Assembly (NCBI GenBank): GCA_963750995.1
Contig: CAVVST010000004.1
Location: 1 to 64,000, forward strand
Source of the DNA: CAVVST01 sp963750995
GTDB lineage: Bacteria > Acidobacteriota > Vicinamibacteria > Vicinamibacterales > UBA2999
Direction of reading: 5' to 3'
Length of the DNA: 64,000 bases
Shown here one piece after another: positions 51,308-60,458 of the stretch. The notes under the pieces were generated by a model, which saw nothing but the letters and a program-made list of their open reading frames with translations, was not told the DNA's origin and made no database searches. Both the position numbers and the translations under genes were made by a program. Each line of letters begins with the position of its first letter. Positions within the stretch are counted from its first letter, which is position 1.

Positions 51308-51327
51308 GCCGGGTCTTCAGACCCGGC
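51308..51327. terminator. Palindrome between convergent genes
   Basis: GCCGGGTC-TT-CA-GACCCGGC forms a perfect stem with the TTCA loop typical of the REP family here. It lies between the quinoprotein gene (plus) and the superoxide dismutase gene (minus) and probably terminates both. Confidence 0.6.
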
Positions 51328-51334
51328 GTCCAGA

Positions 51335-51931
<597 letters not shown>

Positions 51932-51953
51932 CGGTCCTCCTCGGAGGTCGGAA

Positions 51954-52028
51954 GGCGGACTGAAGGTCCGCCTCTACGTACGGTTGAATGGGATTGGCGT
52001 ACGTAGCAGCGGACTTTCAGGTCCGCCG
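51954..52028. repeat. REP-like paired palindrome
   Basis: GGCGGACTGAAGGTCCGCC at 51954-51972 and GCGGACTTTCAGGTCCGC at 52009-52026 face each other. The inner flanks read CTCTACGTA and TACGTAGCA. It lies in the gap between sod and nadA. Confidence 0.8.
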
Positions 52029-52053
52029 GAACCCACCGATGGTACTCACAACG

Positions 52054-53258
52054 CTACTGAATAGACAACATCCGATCCAGCGCGACTCTGGTCCAGTGCT
52101 TCTGCTCGTCGGGCACGACGATGCGGTTATGGACGCGGTCTTCGACCAGCTCTTCAAGAATCCAGAGCAGGTGGTTCGGCGAGACGCGGAACATCGTCGA
52201 GCACAGGCACCCGAAAGTATCGAGCGACAGCACCGTCTGGTCGGGCGCGAGTTCGTTGGCAAGGCGATTGACGAGGTGCACTTCGGTACCGACCGCCCAC
52301 ACCGACCCTTTCGGGCTGTTGCTTACGGTCTTGATGATGTATTCCGTGCTGCCGCTGTCGTCAGACGCCTGCACCACTTCCCACGGCACCTCCGGATGGA
52401 CGATCACGCGAATGCCGGGGTGCTGCTTCCTGATCGCCTCGATTTGCGCCACTGAGAATCGCGTGTGGACCGAGCAATGGCCCTTCCAGAGGATCATCTT
52501 CGCCTTTGCGACCTGGTCGGGATCGAGCCCGCCGAAGATCTCGTTCGGGTCCCACACGACCATCTCGTCGAGCGAAATGCCCATCTTGTAGGCGGTATTG
52601 CGCCCGAGATGCTGGTCAGGCAGGAAGAGCACCTTCTCGCCGCGCGCGAACGCCCACTTCAGCGTGGCGGCCGCATTCGATGACGTGCAGACCGTGCCGC
52701 GGCGCTCGCCGACGAATGCTTTGATTGACGCCGCAGAGTTGATGTAGGTCACCGGCACGACGCCGGCCATGCATTGGTCCGCCTGAAGGCGGACACTACG
52801 ATCGTAGTGTCCGGCTTTAGCCGGACCCTCCCCCGTCACGCCCATCTGCGTAAGCTCTTCCCAGCAGTTCTCGAGCTGATCGGGCTCGACCATGTCGGCC
52901 ATCGAGCAGCCGGCCGCGAGGTCGGGCAGGATCACCTGCTGATGCGGGGCGGCGAGCACGTCCGCGCTCTCGGCCATGAAGTGGACGCCGCAGAAGACGA
53001 TGTAGTCCGCGTCAGGGTGCAACGCGATCTGGCGAGCCAGCCGGAACGAGTCGCCGGTGGCATCGGCAAACTTGATCACTTCATCGCGCTGGTAGTGGTG
53101 CCCGAGAATGAGGAGGCGGTTGCCGAGCTTCCGGCGTGCCGCCGCAATGCGAGTATCCATCTCCTGTCAGACAGACCGAGATACTTCTCCGGGAGCGCCT
53201 GGCGCTCGGAGATGTGTGTCTTCTCGAACTCGGTCAGCAGCGGAATGATGGACGCCAT
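52054..53258 (-). CDS. nadA: Quinolinate synthase NadA with a REP-derived insertion; one frameshift
   Basis: This [4Fe-4S] enzyme condenses iminoaspartate with dihydroxyacetone phosphate in NAD synthesis. Signatures are LLILGHHYQRDEVIKFADAT, CGVHFMAESADVLA, TYINSAASIKAFVG, CTSSNA, VLFLPDQHLGRNTA, VHPEVPWEV and the C-terminal CLCSTMFRVSPNHLLW. Cluster cysteines are present. The N-terminus MASIIPLLTEFEKTHISERQ is in another frame and joins at about 53165. After ELTQMGV about 20 residues (TGEGPAKAGHYDRSVRLQAD) are translated from a palindromic repeat and are not part of the family. The insertion keeps the frame, so the enzyme may still fold with an extra loop. Confidence 0.85.
52776..52827. repeat. 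REP-like paired palindrome inside nadA
   Basis: GGTCCGCCTGAAGGCGGAC at 52776-52794 faces GTCCGGCTTTAGCCGGACC at 52809-52827. Between them lies ACTACGATCGTAGT, itself a palindrome. The 52-bp unit is inside the nadA coding frame. Confidence 0.85.
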
Positions 53259-53407
53259 AGCTCAGGGTTCTACCGGACGTTGTGAAACTTTTCGCAATGT
53301 CTGGACGTGAAAAAGGCCAAACCCCGCACTTGGGCTATCTGCCCTGCGGAATTTGGACCTGCAGAAATTATAACGTCTCGAGCCGGCGGCCGACAGGTCA
53401 GCCGATT

Positions 53408-54512
53408 TCAGACGGAAATGGTGTCTTTGACGTTGTAAAACGTGTCGCGCTCGAGCGGTTCGCGCCCGGCGGCCCGGACGAGCGTTGGTCAGCTGGGTCA
53501 TGGTCAGCCCCTCCGGAGTGGGGGACCCGGCCATGTGGTAAATCTTCTCCTCCTGGACCGTGCCGTCCAGGTCGTCCACGCCGAACCAGAGCGCCGTCTG
53601 CGCCACATCCACCCCGGTCGCGATCCAGAACGCCTTGATGTGCGGGATGTTGTCGAGCATGAGGCGTCGAAACCGCGTGCACTTTCAACGTCTCCGCAGC
53701 GCTCGGCGCCGGCAGCTTCCGCATCTGGTTGTTGTCGGGATGAAACGCGAGCGGGATGAACGCCTGGAAACCGCTCGTGTCGTCCTGGAGCGCACGCGCA
53801 CGGAGCATGTGATCGATCCGCTCCTCGGCGTCTCGATATGCCCGTACAGCATCGTCACGTTGGTCTTCATGCCGAGACCATGGGCGAGCCGGTGGATATC
53901 GAGATACCGATCGGCGCCGCATTTGTCGTGGCAGATCTTCCTGCGGACGCGCTCGGCGAAAATCTCCGCGCCGCCGCCCGGCAGTGAATCCAGCCCCGCG
54001 TCGATCAGATCCCGCAGCACCTGCTCGTCGGTCATGCCATAGAGATCAGCGAAGAATGCGATCTCCACGGCGGTGAAGCACTTCAGATGGATCCCGGGGC
54101 GGATCTGCTTGAAGCCGCGGAGGAGGTCCGTGTAATAGCTGAACGGCAGATCCGGGTTGAGCCCGTTGACGATGTGCAGTTCGGTGAGCGGCTGATGCGC
54201 GCGCCGCCGCAGCTTGTCCCACGCCTGCTCGAGCGACATCGTGTAGGCGGAGGCGTCGGTGGGCTTCAACCGCGCGAACGAACAGAACAGGCAACTCGCC
54301 ACGCAGACATTCGTCGGCTCGAGGCGAAGGTTGTAGTTGAAGTAGGTGCGCGCGCCGTGCCGTTTCTCGCGTTCGCGATTCGCGAGCAAGCCGATAGCCA
54401 GCAGGTCGTCGCATGCGAACAGGTGAACGCCGTCGGCGAAGCTCAGGCGTTCGCCTGCTTCGAGCTTGTCGCCGATGCCGGCCAGTCCGGCGGCCTGGAT
54501 GCGTGTTTTCAC
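53408..54512 (-). pseudogene. mqnE: Aminofutalosine synthase MqnE, three frameshifts
   Basis: About 367 residues in four frames make a radical-SAM enzyme of the futalosine menaquinone route. The cluster motif is CVASCLFC in RLEPTNVCVASCLFCSFARL. LTELHIVNGLNPDLPFSYYT, DSLPGGGAEIFAERVR and NVTMLYGHIET follow. After a lost base near 53836 the protein goes on AEERIDHMLRA and FQAFIPLAFHPDNNQM. After an extra base near 53669 it goes on MLDNIPHIKAFWIATGVD. A last shift near 53480 restores LVRAAGREPLERDTFYNV and the stop at 53408. All parts are well conserved, so the breaks look like sequence errors. mqnD lies 4 kb away. Confidence 0.8.
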
Positions 54513-54551
54513 CCGAGAGCCTGAGAAATTCTAGCGTGCTATACTGCGCGT

Positions 54552-54704
54552 CTCACAACCGACACCGCCGGGTGAACAGGGGAAGTGGGTGCGATGCCCA
54601 CGCGGTCCCGCCACTGTATGGGATTCGACGTCCGAAGCCGCGCCGGAACCCGTCAGGGCGAAGCTAGTTCGGACGGCGGACGAGCCAGGACACCTGCTCC
54701 GGCG
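54552..54704 (+). promoter_or_regulatory. Cobalamin riboswitch
   Basis: The conserved B12-box elements are present in order: GGGGAAGTGGGTGCGATGCC, GCGGTCCCGCCACTGT and, near the 3' end, GAGCCAGGACACCTGC (54681-54696). TATACT at 54539 may be the -10 box. The element precedes an ABC importer operon (btuD, btuC, btuF), which fits repression by adenosylcobalamin. Confidence 0.95.
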
Positions 54705-54746
54705 CCTGTCCGTCTATCGCGGCGCGAAGGACGCCGGCAGGAGACG

Positions 54747-55553
54747 ATGTCACTCACCGCCGAACACGTTTCATTCAGATACGACCGCCCGGCGTGAGGC
54801 CGCCGGGGCGTTTGCGCTCCACGACGTCTCCGTCGCCGTCCAGCGCGGCTCGCTGACCGGGCTCCTCGGTCCGAACGGGTGTGGCAAGACGACCCTGCTT
54901 CGGCTGATGGCCGGCGTGCTGCAACCCGACCAGGGCGCTATCACGTTGAACGGCCGCACGATCTGCGCGGCATTCCCCGCCGCGAACTGGCGCGCCACGT
55001 CGCGCTCGTACCGCAGGAGACCCATCCCGCATTCGACTACAGCGTGCTCGAGATGGCGTTGATGGGACGCCACCCGTATCTCGGCGTCTTCCAGCTCGAG
55101 GGACCCGAAGACATTGCAATCGCGCAGGAATCGCTGTCGGCCACCGGTACCGCGCATCTTGCGTCGCGACCATACATGACGCTCAGCGGCGGAGAAAAGC
55201 AGCGCGTCGTCATCGCAGGTGCGCTCGCGCAATCTCCAGACGTGCTGCTGCTCGACGAACCCACGGCATCTCTCGATCTCGCGTATCAGCTCGAAGTGGC
55301 ATCGCTCCTGTCCCGGCTGAACCGGGATCACGGGCGTCACGATGGTGCTCGCGACGCACGATCTGAACCTCGCCGCATCGCTGTGCGATCGCTGGTCCTC
55401 GTGCGTGCCGGCCGCGTGCTTGCCCAGGGAGCCACGCGCGATGTGCTCGACGGCGCGCTCGCCATCCGGCAGCTCTACGACGTCGAAGCCGACGTCCGCT
55501 TTCACGAAGCGGCGGGACACCTGATGGTCGTGCCGATCCGGCGCGACGCCATG
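54747..55553 (+). pseudogene. btuD: ABC transporter ATPase (BtuD/FecE type), several frameshifts
   Basis: Read across frames this is a complete FecE/BtuD-like ATPase of about 268 residues: MSLTAEHVSFRYDRPA, then VAVQRGSLTGLLGPNGCGKT with Walker A, HVALVPQETHPAFDYSVLEM, the signature LSGGEKQRVVIAGALAQSPD, Walker B LLLDEPTASLD, and the H-loop in MVLATHDLNLAASLCDR. Frame changes lie near 54795, 54985, 55335 and 55390. Every motif is intact, so the number of breaks in 800 bp suggests a poor-quality stretch or recent inactivation. The riboswitch upstream and the permease and binding protein downstream point to cobalamin uptake. Confidence 0.8.
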
Positions 55554-56600
55554 ACGGTTTCTGAGTCGACGCTCCCGCGCGTCGGCGCCCAGCCCGCGGC
55601 CGATCCGGCGCGGCTCGCGATGACGCTGGCGGTGTACGGCGGACTCGCCGTCGCCACGTGTCTCCTGGCGCCGCTCGTCGGCAGCACGCTCGATCAGCCT
55701 GTCGCGGGTGTTCGATCGGTCGATTCCTTTCGCCGACAACGTCGACGCCCAGATCTTCTTCGTCGCGCGCATGCCGCGCGTGCTCGCGGGCGCGGTCGTC
55801 GGCGCGGCGCTCGCCTCGGCAGGCGTCGTCCTCCAGGCGCTGCTGCGGAATCCGCTGGCGACACCCTTTACGCTTGGCGTCTCGGCGGGGGCGGCGCTCG
55901 GCGCCATCCTGGCCATCTCTTTCGGCGCCGCTGTCACGCTCGGTCCGCTTTTCGCCGGTGCCGCTCGCCAGCCTTGCCGGCGCGTTCCTCGCCGCCACGG
56001 TTGTCTATGCGATGGCGACGCGCCCGGGGCGGGCGATGTCGACGTCGGTGCTTCTGCTGGCGGGCGTGACGCTCAACTCGTTCTTCTCGGCGCTGATCCT
56101 ATTCGTCCAGTACATGGCGGACTTCACCGAAGCCTACCGCACGCTGCGCTGGATGATGGGTGACCTCGACGTCGGCAGTTTCGAACCGATCCTTGGCGCG
56201 CTTCCGCTGATCGCCGGGGCCTTCCTGATTTTTGCCGCGCTGCCCTCGTCGCTGAACCTGCTCAGCGTCGGCAGCGATATCGCGGCCACCCGCGGCGTCG
56301 ACGTCGCTCGCACGCAGCGGCTGGCGTTCATCAGCTCCGCCCTGGCCACGAGCGCCGCCGTTTCGCTGGCCGGGCCGATCGGGTTTGTCGGCATCGTCGT
56401 CCCGCATCTCGTGCGGCTGCATGACAGGAGTCGATCACCGGATCGTGCTGCCGGCGTCGGCGTTGTTTGGTGCGTCGTTTCTGGTTGCGTGCGACCTGGT
56501 GGCGCGCACCGTCCTCGCCCCGGTCGAAGTTCCCGTTGGCATCGTCACGGCGATGCTTGGGGGTCCGTTCTTCTTATGGCTGCTGCTAAGAAGAGGCTGA
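55551..56600 (+). pseudogene. btuC: ABC transporter permease (BtuC/FecCD type), several frameshifts
   Basis: The parts join to a permease of about 349 residues: MTVSESTLPRVGAQPAADPA, a first helix AMTLAVYGGLAVATCLL, the segment FFVARMPRVLAGAVVGAALA with ASAGVVLQALLRNPLATPFT, the helices after GRAMSTSVLLLAGVTLNSFF, the EAA-like region VARTQRLAFISSALATSAAV, and GPIGFVGIVVPHLVR. The end reads VDHRIVLPASALFGASFLVA and FFLWLLLRRG. Frame changes lie near 55700, 55960 and 56425. All transmembrane blocks of the family are present. It should form the membrane channel with the ATPase upstream and the binding protein downstream. Confidence 0.8.
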
Positions 56601-57496
56601 TCCTCATTGCTGCGCTGCTCGCTGTTGCCGGAGGCATGAAGGCCTCCGGCAACAACGGAGGTGTCCATGCGGTCGTAGCCGGAGACCTTCAGGTCTCCGG
56701 GCCCGGGCCGCGACGGATTGTTTCACTCGTCCCCTCGCTGACCGAGATGCTCTACGCCATCGGCGCCGGATCCCAGGTTGTCGCCGTCAGCAGCTATGAC
56801 GAGTTCCCGCCTGAAGTGAAACGGCTCCCACGCGTGGGGGCGCTGCTTGATCCCGACGTCGAGCGGATCCTGTCGCTGCGCCCGGATCTGGTCCTGACCT
56901 ACGGATCTCAGACTACGCTCGAAGCGCAGCTGGCGCGGGCGGGCGTCAAGGTCTTCAGCTATCGGCACGCCGGGGTTGCCGGCATCATGCGGGGCCTGCG
57001 CAATCTGGGCGCCGCCACCGGTCACGCCGCCGAGGGCGAACGCGAGGCACGCGAGCTGCAGAGCCAGCTCGACGCGATTCGAGCGAGGGTCGCCTCATTT
57101 CCCCGGTCCCGCACACTGCTCGTGTTCGGCAGGCAGCCCCAAACGCTTCAGCAGATGTACGTGAGCGGCGGCACGGGCTTCCTGCAGGACCTGCTGGAGA
57201 CCGCTGGCGCCGCGAATGTCTTCGAAGACGTGAAGCGCGAATCAGTGCAGCCATCGCAGGAGACGGTACTCTCACGAGCGCCGGACGTGATCCTGGAAGT
57301 GCGGGCGGACAACCCGTTGACGCCGGCCCAGATGGCGGCGGAGCGCCGCACCTGGGCGCCGCTCGCGTCGATTCCGGCCGTGAGAAACGGCCGGATCTAT
57401 TTCCTCACCGCCGACTACTTCGTCGTGCCTGGACCGCGCGTGGCGATGGCCGCCGAGGCATTCGCGCGGACACTGCACCCGGAGGCGTTCAAGTAA
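56576..57496 (+). CDS. btuF: Cobalamin/iron-siderophore-type periplasmic binding protein
   Basis: This 306-residue protein starts at an ATG 25 bases before the permease stop. The signal peptide (KKRLILIAALLAVA) is followed by a REP-derived stretch, VHAVVAGDLQVSGPG. The class III binding protein begins at RRIVSLVPSLTEMLYAIGAG. YDEFPPEVKRLPRVG, DPDVERILSLRPDLVL and the C-terminal GRIYFLTADYFVVPGPRVAM are typical of BtuF. Corrinoid binding is inferred from the riboswitch; an iron-chelate is less likely. This gene is uninterrupted, unlike its two partners. Confidence 0.85.
   Translation: MAAAKKRLILIAALLAVAGGMKASGNNGGVHAVVAGDLQVSGPGPRRIVSLVPSLTEMLYAIGAGSQVVAVSSYDEFPPEVKRLPRVGALLDPDVERILSLRPDLVLTYGSQTTLEAQLARAGVKVFSYRHAGVAGIMRGLRNLGAATGHAAEGEREARELQSQLDAIRARVASFPRSRTLLVFGRQPQTLQQMYVSGGTGFLQDLLETAGAANVFEDVKRESVQPSQETVLSRAPDVILEVRADNPLTPAQMAAERRTWAPLASIPAVRNGRIYFLTADYFVVPGPRVAMAAEAFARTLHPEAFK
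56627..56700. repeat. REP-like paired palindrome inside btuF
   Basis: GCCGGAGGCATGAAGGCCTCCGGC at 56627-56650 faces CCGGAGACCTTCAGGTCTCCGG at 56679-56700, with GTAG just before the second. It lies within the coding region, just after the signal peptide, and keeps the frame. Confidence 0.85.
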
Positions 57497-57499
57497 ACG

Positions 57500-58594
57500 C
57501 TACGGTCCGACCACTGGATTGCGAAGCGTCCCGATCCCCTCGTAGGTGCACTCTGATCGATCGCCGTTCCTGAAATACACCGGTGGAACACGTGCCGACC
57601 CGACTCCGGCAGGAGTTCCCGTCGCAATGATGTCGCCCGGGCGAAGCGACATGATGTTCGACGTGTAGGCGATCTGCTCGTAGACCGTGTGAATCATGAA
57701 CGTCGTGTCGGCTTCCTGCATCACCTGGCCGTTCAGCACGAACCTGATCTTGAGCTTCTGTGGATCCGCCACGAACTCCTTCGGCGTGATGAACGGCCCG
57801 AGCGGCGCGAAGGTATCGTGATTCTTGCTGACCACCCAGTCGCTGCCATAGCGGGCGTCACCGCGGCCGCCGCGGTCGGAGACGTCGTTTTCCAACGTGT
57901 ATCCGAAGATGTAGCTGGCCGCCTGAGATACCGGGACGCGAGTCGCTGGCCGTGCGACCACCACGCCGAGCTCGCATTCCCAGTCAACCTGCGTGCGTCC
58001 CGGCGGGAGGCGAATCGCCTCGCCGTCGGCGATGATGGCCGCCGGCGACTTCATGAAGACATAGGGATTCCATCGTTTGTCGTCAGCCGCACGCTCCCAG
58101 AGGCCTGGAGCGCTCACCGTGTTCGGAAGCGCGGCGCCCGATGTCGCAGTGCCCATGCCGGGTACCTGCGCGCGGAGCTTCGCCATCTCGAGGTCGTGTT
58201 CCCTGTAATTCACCGCCACGTTCAGCATGGTCGTGGGGTACATGATCGGGGGCAGGGTCTTCACCGCGGTCAGCTCGTACGCGTACGCGGGACGCGTCGC
58301 GCCGACGGCCTGGACGGTTCGAACGATATCGCCGATGCGCGCGCGGAGCCCTGAGTCATAACGAACGATCAGATCCTTCATGTCGGTGGGCGCCGTCACG
58401 GTGGACGGCGGAGTCCGGATTGCCGCATGCGCCGCCGCGAAGTCGATTACCACCGATTCATTCAGCACGATGCCGACGAAAGGCCGGCCGCCGCGCTCGA
58501 AGGTCCCGAGCTTGAACGGCGTCGGAGCCTGCGCCTGTATCACCACCGAGGCCAGCAGGCAGACTCCCGCCAGCGCCGGAGCACGATGTCTCAT
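57500..58594 (-). CDS. Fumarylacetoacetate hydrolase-family protein with signal peptide
   Basis: This 364-residue protein has a signal peptide (MRHRAPALAGVCLLASVVIQ, cleavage near AQA). The FAH catalytic domain follows: MLNVAVNYREHDLEMAKL, VFMKSPAAIIADGEAI, the metal ligands in VDWECELGVVV and GYTLENDVSDRGGRGDARYG, and GDIIATGTPAGVGSARVPPV near the end. FAH-family members normally are cytosolic hydrolases of acylpyruvates and 2-oxo-3-enoates, so export is unusual. I chose the ATG at 58594, preceded by GAGGAGG; the upstream frame to 58657 lacks a ribosome-binding site. It follows mqnD and may be cotranscribed. The substrate is unknown. Confidence 0.82.
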   Translation of the reverse strand: MRHRAPALAGVCLLASVVIQAQAPTPFKLGTFERGGRPFVGIVLNESVVIDFAAAHAAIRTPPSTVTAPTDMKDLIVRYDSGLRARIGDIVRTVQAVGATRPAYAYELTAVKTLPPIMYPTTMLNVAVNYREHDLEMAKLRAQVPGMGTATSGAALPNTVSAPGLWERAADDKRWNPYVFMKSPAAIIADGEAIRLPPGRTQVDWECELGVVVARPATRVPVSQAASYIFGYTLENDVSDRGGRGDARYGSDWVVSKNHDTFAPLGPFITPKEFVADPQKLKIRFVLNGQVMQEADTTFMIHTVYEQIAYTSNIMSLRPGDIIATGTPAGVGSARVPPVYFRNGDRSECTYEGIGTLRNPVVGP

Positions 58595-58605
58595 CCGGAT
58601 CCTCC

Positions 58606-59430
58606 TCAGGAACTGTATTCGACGACGATTTTGGTGGGAACGAGGCCCCTGGCCCACGCCTCGTCCATCAGGCGCTGGACGGCGGCGCGGCCGCGGTCGC
58701 CGTATTCGAGCGTGAGCTCGTTCACGTACATGCCGACAAACCGATCGGCCTTGGCGCGATCGAGGCCGCGGCCGAACTGCAGCGCGTAGTCAAGCGCCTC
58801 CTCGCGGTGTGCCAGGGCATATGCGATGCTTTCGTGCAGCAGGCGCGACACCTTCTTGATGGTTTCGGGCCCGAGGTCGCGACGGATCACGTTGCCGCCA
58901 AGCGGAAGTGGCAAACCGGTCCTGGCCGTCCACCACTCGCCCAGGTCGACGATCTTCTTCAACCCTTCGTCCTGGTACGTCAGCTGCCCTTCATGAATCA
59001 GCAGGCCGGCCGCGACCTCGCCATTTCGGACGGCATCCTGGATGCGGTCGAATGGCATGACGACGTAGTCGACGTCAGGGTCGTACAGGCGCAGGGTGAG
59101 AAACGCGGTGGTGAGCGTGCCTGGAACCGCGACCTTGATCCCGTTCAATGACGAGGGGCCGTCTTTCCTGGCCACCACGATCGGGCCGTAGTCGTCGCCC
59201 ATGCTGGAGCCGTGCGGCAGCAGCAGATACTTGTCGGTGAGGTGGGCGTAGGCGTTGAACGAGACCGCGCTGACTTCGTACTTGCCTTCGAAGGCGGCGC
59301 GGTTCAGGGTTTCGATATCGACGAGCAGGTGACCGAACTCGAGGCCATCGGTCGGCACCTTGCCACTCGCGAGTCCGTAATGCATGAACGCATCATCGGA
59401 GTCAGGACTGTGGGCGACGGTTATTTTCAC
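58606..59430 (-). CDS. mqnD: 1,4-dihydroxy-6-naphthoate synthase MqnD
   Basis: This 274-residue enzyme belongs to the substrate-binding-protein superfamily. It converts cyclic dehypoxanthine futalosine to 1,4-dihydroxy-6-naphthoate in menaquinone synthesis. SPDSDDAFMHYGLASGKV, EVSAVSFNAYAHLTDKYLLL, GSSMGDDYGPIVVARKD and IHEGQLTYQDEGLKKIVDLG (the catalytic His) are typical. Together with mqnE at 53408-54512 it shows that this organism makes menaquinone by the futalosine route, the quinone that complex I here would use. It starts 4 bases into the preceding gene. Confidence 0.93.
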   Translation of the reverse strand: MKITVAHSPDSDDAFMHYGLASGKVPTDGLEFGHLLVDIETLNRAAFEGKYEVSAVSFNAYAHLTDKYLLLPHGSSMGDDYGPIVVARKDGPSSLNGIKVAVPGTLTTAFLTLRLYDPDVDYVVMPFDRIQDAVRNGEVAAGLLIHEGQLTYQDEGLKKIVDLGEWWTARTGLPLPLGGNVIRRDLGPETIKKVSRLLHESIAYALAHREEALDYALQFGRGLDRAKADRFVGMYVNELTLEYGDRGRAAVQRLMDEAWARGLVPTKIVVEYSS

Positions 59431-59792
59431 TTTTTCGTGCGTTGAGCGAGCCAGCGAACCAGCGCGCTGAGATCGGCGGGAGGCGCCCGGTATTCGATCG
59501 GCGTCACGTGCTCGATCATGTCCCTGTGCGTAGGAGCGCTGTTCGGCACCGGGCCGTGAACCAAGTCGAAGGTCGGATCGATGAGCACGATCGGTGGCGC
59601 CTGCCCGTACACGTCGATCTGATAACGGAGGTTAACGCCGTCGCGCTCTTCCTTGATCGAGGACTGGCGCAATTCCCGTTGAATCTTTGCCAGATCGATT
59701 GGCAGCCGGCTGACATCCACCGTCTGCTGTGCATGGGCCGCCGAGGTCATCAGCAGCACCAGCAGAGCCGGGAGAGCCGTCCTTCTGGTCAT
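59427..59792 (-). CDS. Small exported hypothetical protein
   Basis: This 121-residue protein has a signal peptide (MTRRTALPALLVLLMTSAAH, cleavage after AHA). The mature part begins QQTVDVSRLPIDLAKIQREL. I recognise no domain. It overlaps mqnD by 4 bp, so it may be cotranslated with it. A role in menaquinone metabolism is possible but unsupported. Confidence 0.55.
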   Translation of the reverse strand: MTRRTALPALLVLLMTSAAHAQQTVDVSRLPIDLAKIQRELRQSSIKEERDGVNLRYQIDVYGQAPPIVLIDPTFDLVHGPVPNSAPTHRDMIEHVTPIEYRAPPADLSALVRWLAQRTKK

Positions 59793-59835
59793 GTTGTTTA
59801 GACGCCCCGCCAGCCGCTAAGGCTCGCGCCGGGAG

Positions 59836-60042
59836 TCACCCCTGATTTTCCTTCCATTCTTCATACCACGCCATCTGGATAGCCTCCAGCTTTGGCTCGT
59901 TCGAAATCTTCGGGTCGTCGTCGAAACCCTCGAGCTCCATGACTTTCTCGCGCAGGTCGGTGAACCGCACGGCGAGCGGGTCAATCCCGGGAAACTTCTC
60001 CGAAAGGGCGATACCGATGTCCTCGGCGTCGGTCCACTTCAC
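59836..60042 (-). CDS. iscX: Fe-S cluster assembly accessory protein IscX
   Basis: This 68-residue acidic protein has KWTDAEDIGIALSEKFPGID, VRFTDLREKVMELEGFDDDP and the end EAIQMAWYEEWKENQ, the full IscX fold. It modulates IscS and binds iron weakly. GTG at 60042 overlaps the ferredoxin stop (GTGA). It is the last gene of the isc operon. Longer readings to 60210 come from the ferredoxin gene. Confidence 0.92.
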   Translation of the reverse strand: MKWTDAEDIGIALSEKFPGIDPLAVRFTDLREKVMELEGFDDDPKISNEPKLEAIQMAWYEEWKENQG

Positions 60043-60458
60043 GGCTGGACTCCGGCCGGCTTCTCGTCCTTTTCCGGCTTCTCCGGCTGGCCCAGCTGAA
60101 TCCCGCCGCCCTCCTGGACGTAATTGCGGGTATACATCGGGAACTGGGCTACCACGTCGCCCTTGATCACCGCCTGGCAGCCGAGCCGCGAGGTGGTCGT
60201 CAGTTCCCACGCCGTATCGAGGCGATCGGCCTCGTTGTCCTCCATCTCGCTGAGGTTATTCATGCCTTCCTTGATGATGAGATGACAGGTCGTGCAGGCG
60301 CAGCTGCCGCCGCAGGCATGCTCGAGATGAACGCCGGCGTTCATCGCGAGGTCGAGGAACGATTCCGGCAGCCCGTGGCCAAGATACGGCAGCTTGCCGT
60401 GCTCGAACTCCACGGTCTGCCGCGTGCCGTCCTTGTTGATGAAAGTAACCTTCGGCAT
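60039..60458 (-). CDS. fdx: [2Fe-2S] ferredoxin of the Isc system
   Basis: This 139-residue, adrenodoxin-type ferredoxin carries the cluster motif C-x5-C-x2-C in HACGGSCACTTCHLIIKEG, with the fourth Cys in SRLGCQAVIKG. It donates electrons for cluster assembly on IscU. The C-terminal tail after residue 115, rich in Lys, Glu and Pro, is not conserved. Its ATG lies at the stop of hscA. Confidence 0.93.
   Translation of the reverse strand: MPKVTFINKDGTRQTVEFEHGKLPYLGHGLPESFLDLAMNAGVHLEHACGGSCACTTCHLIIKEGMNNLSEMEDNEADRLDTAWELTTTSRLGCQAVIKGDVVAQFPMYTRNYVQEGGGIQLGQPEKPEKDEKPAGVQP

Noticed and set aside
53261..53407. The gap between nadA and mqnE examined for a small RNA or peptide
   Set aside because: No hairpin with a T-run, no ribosome-binding site and no conserved reading was seen.
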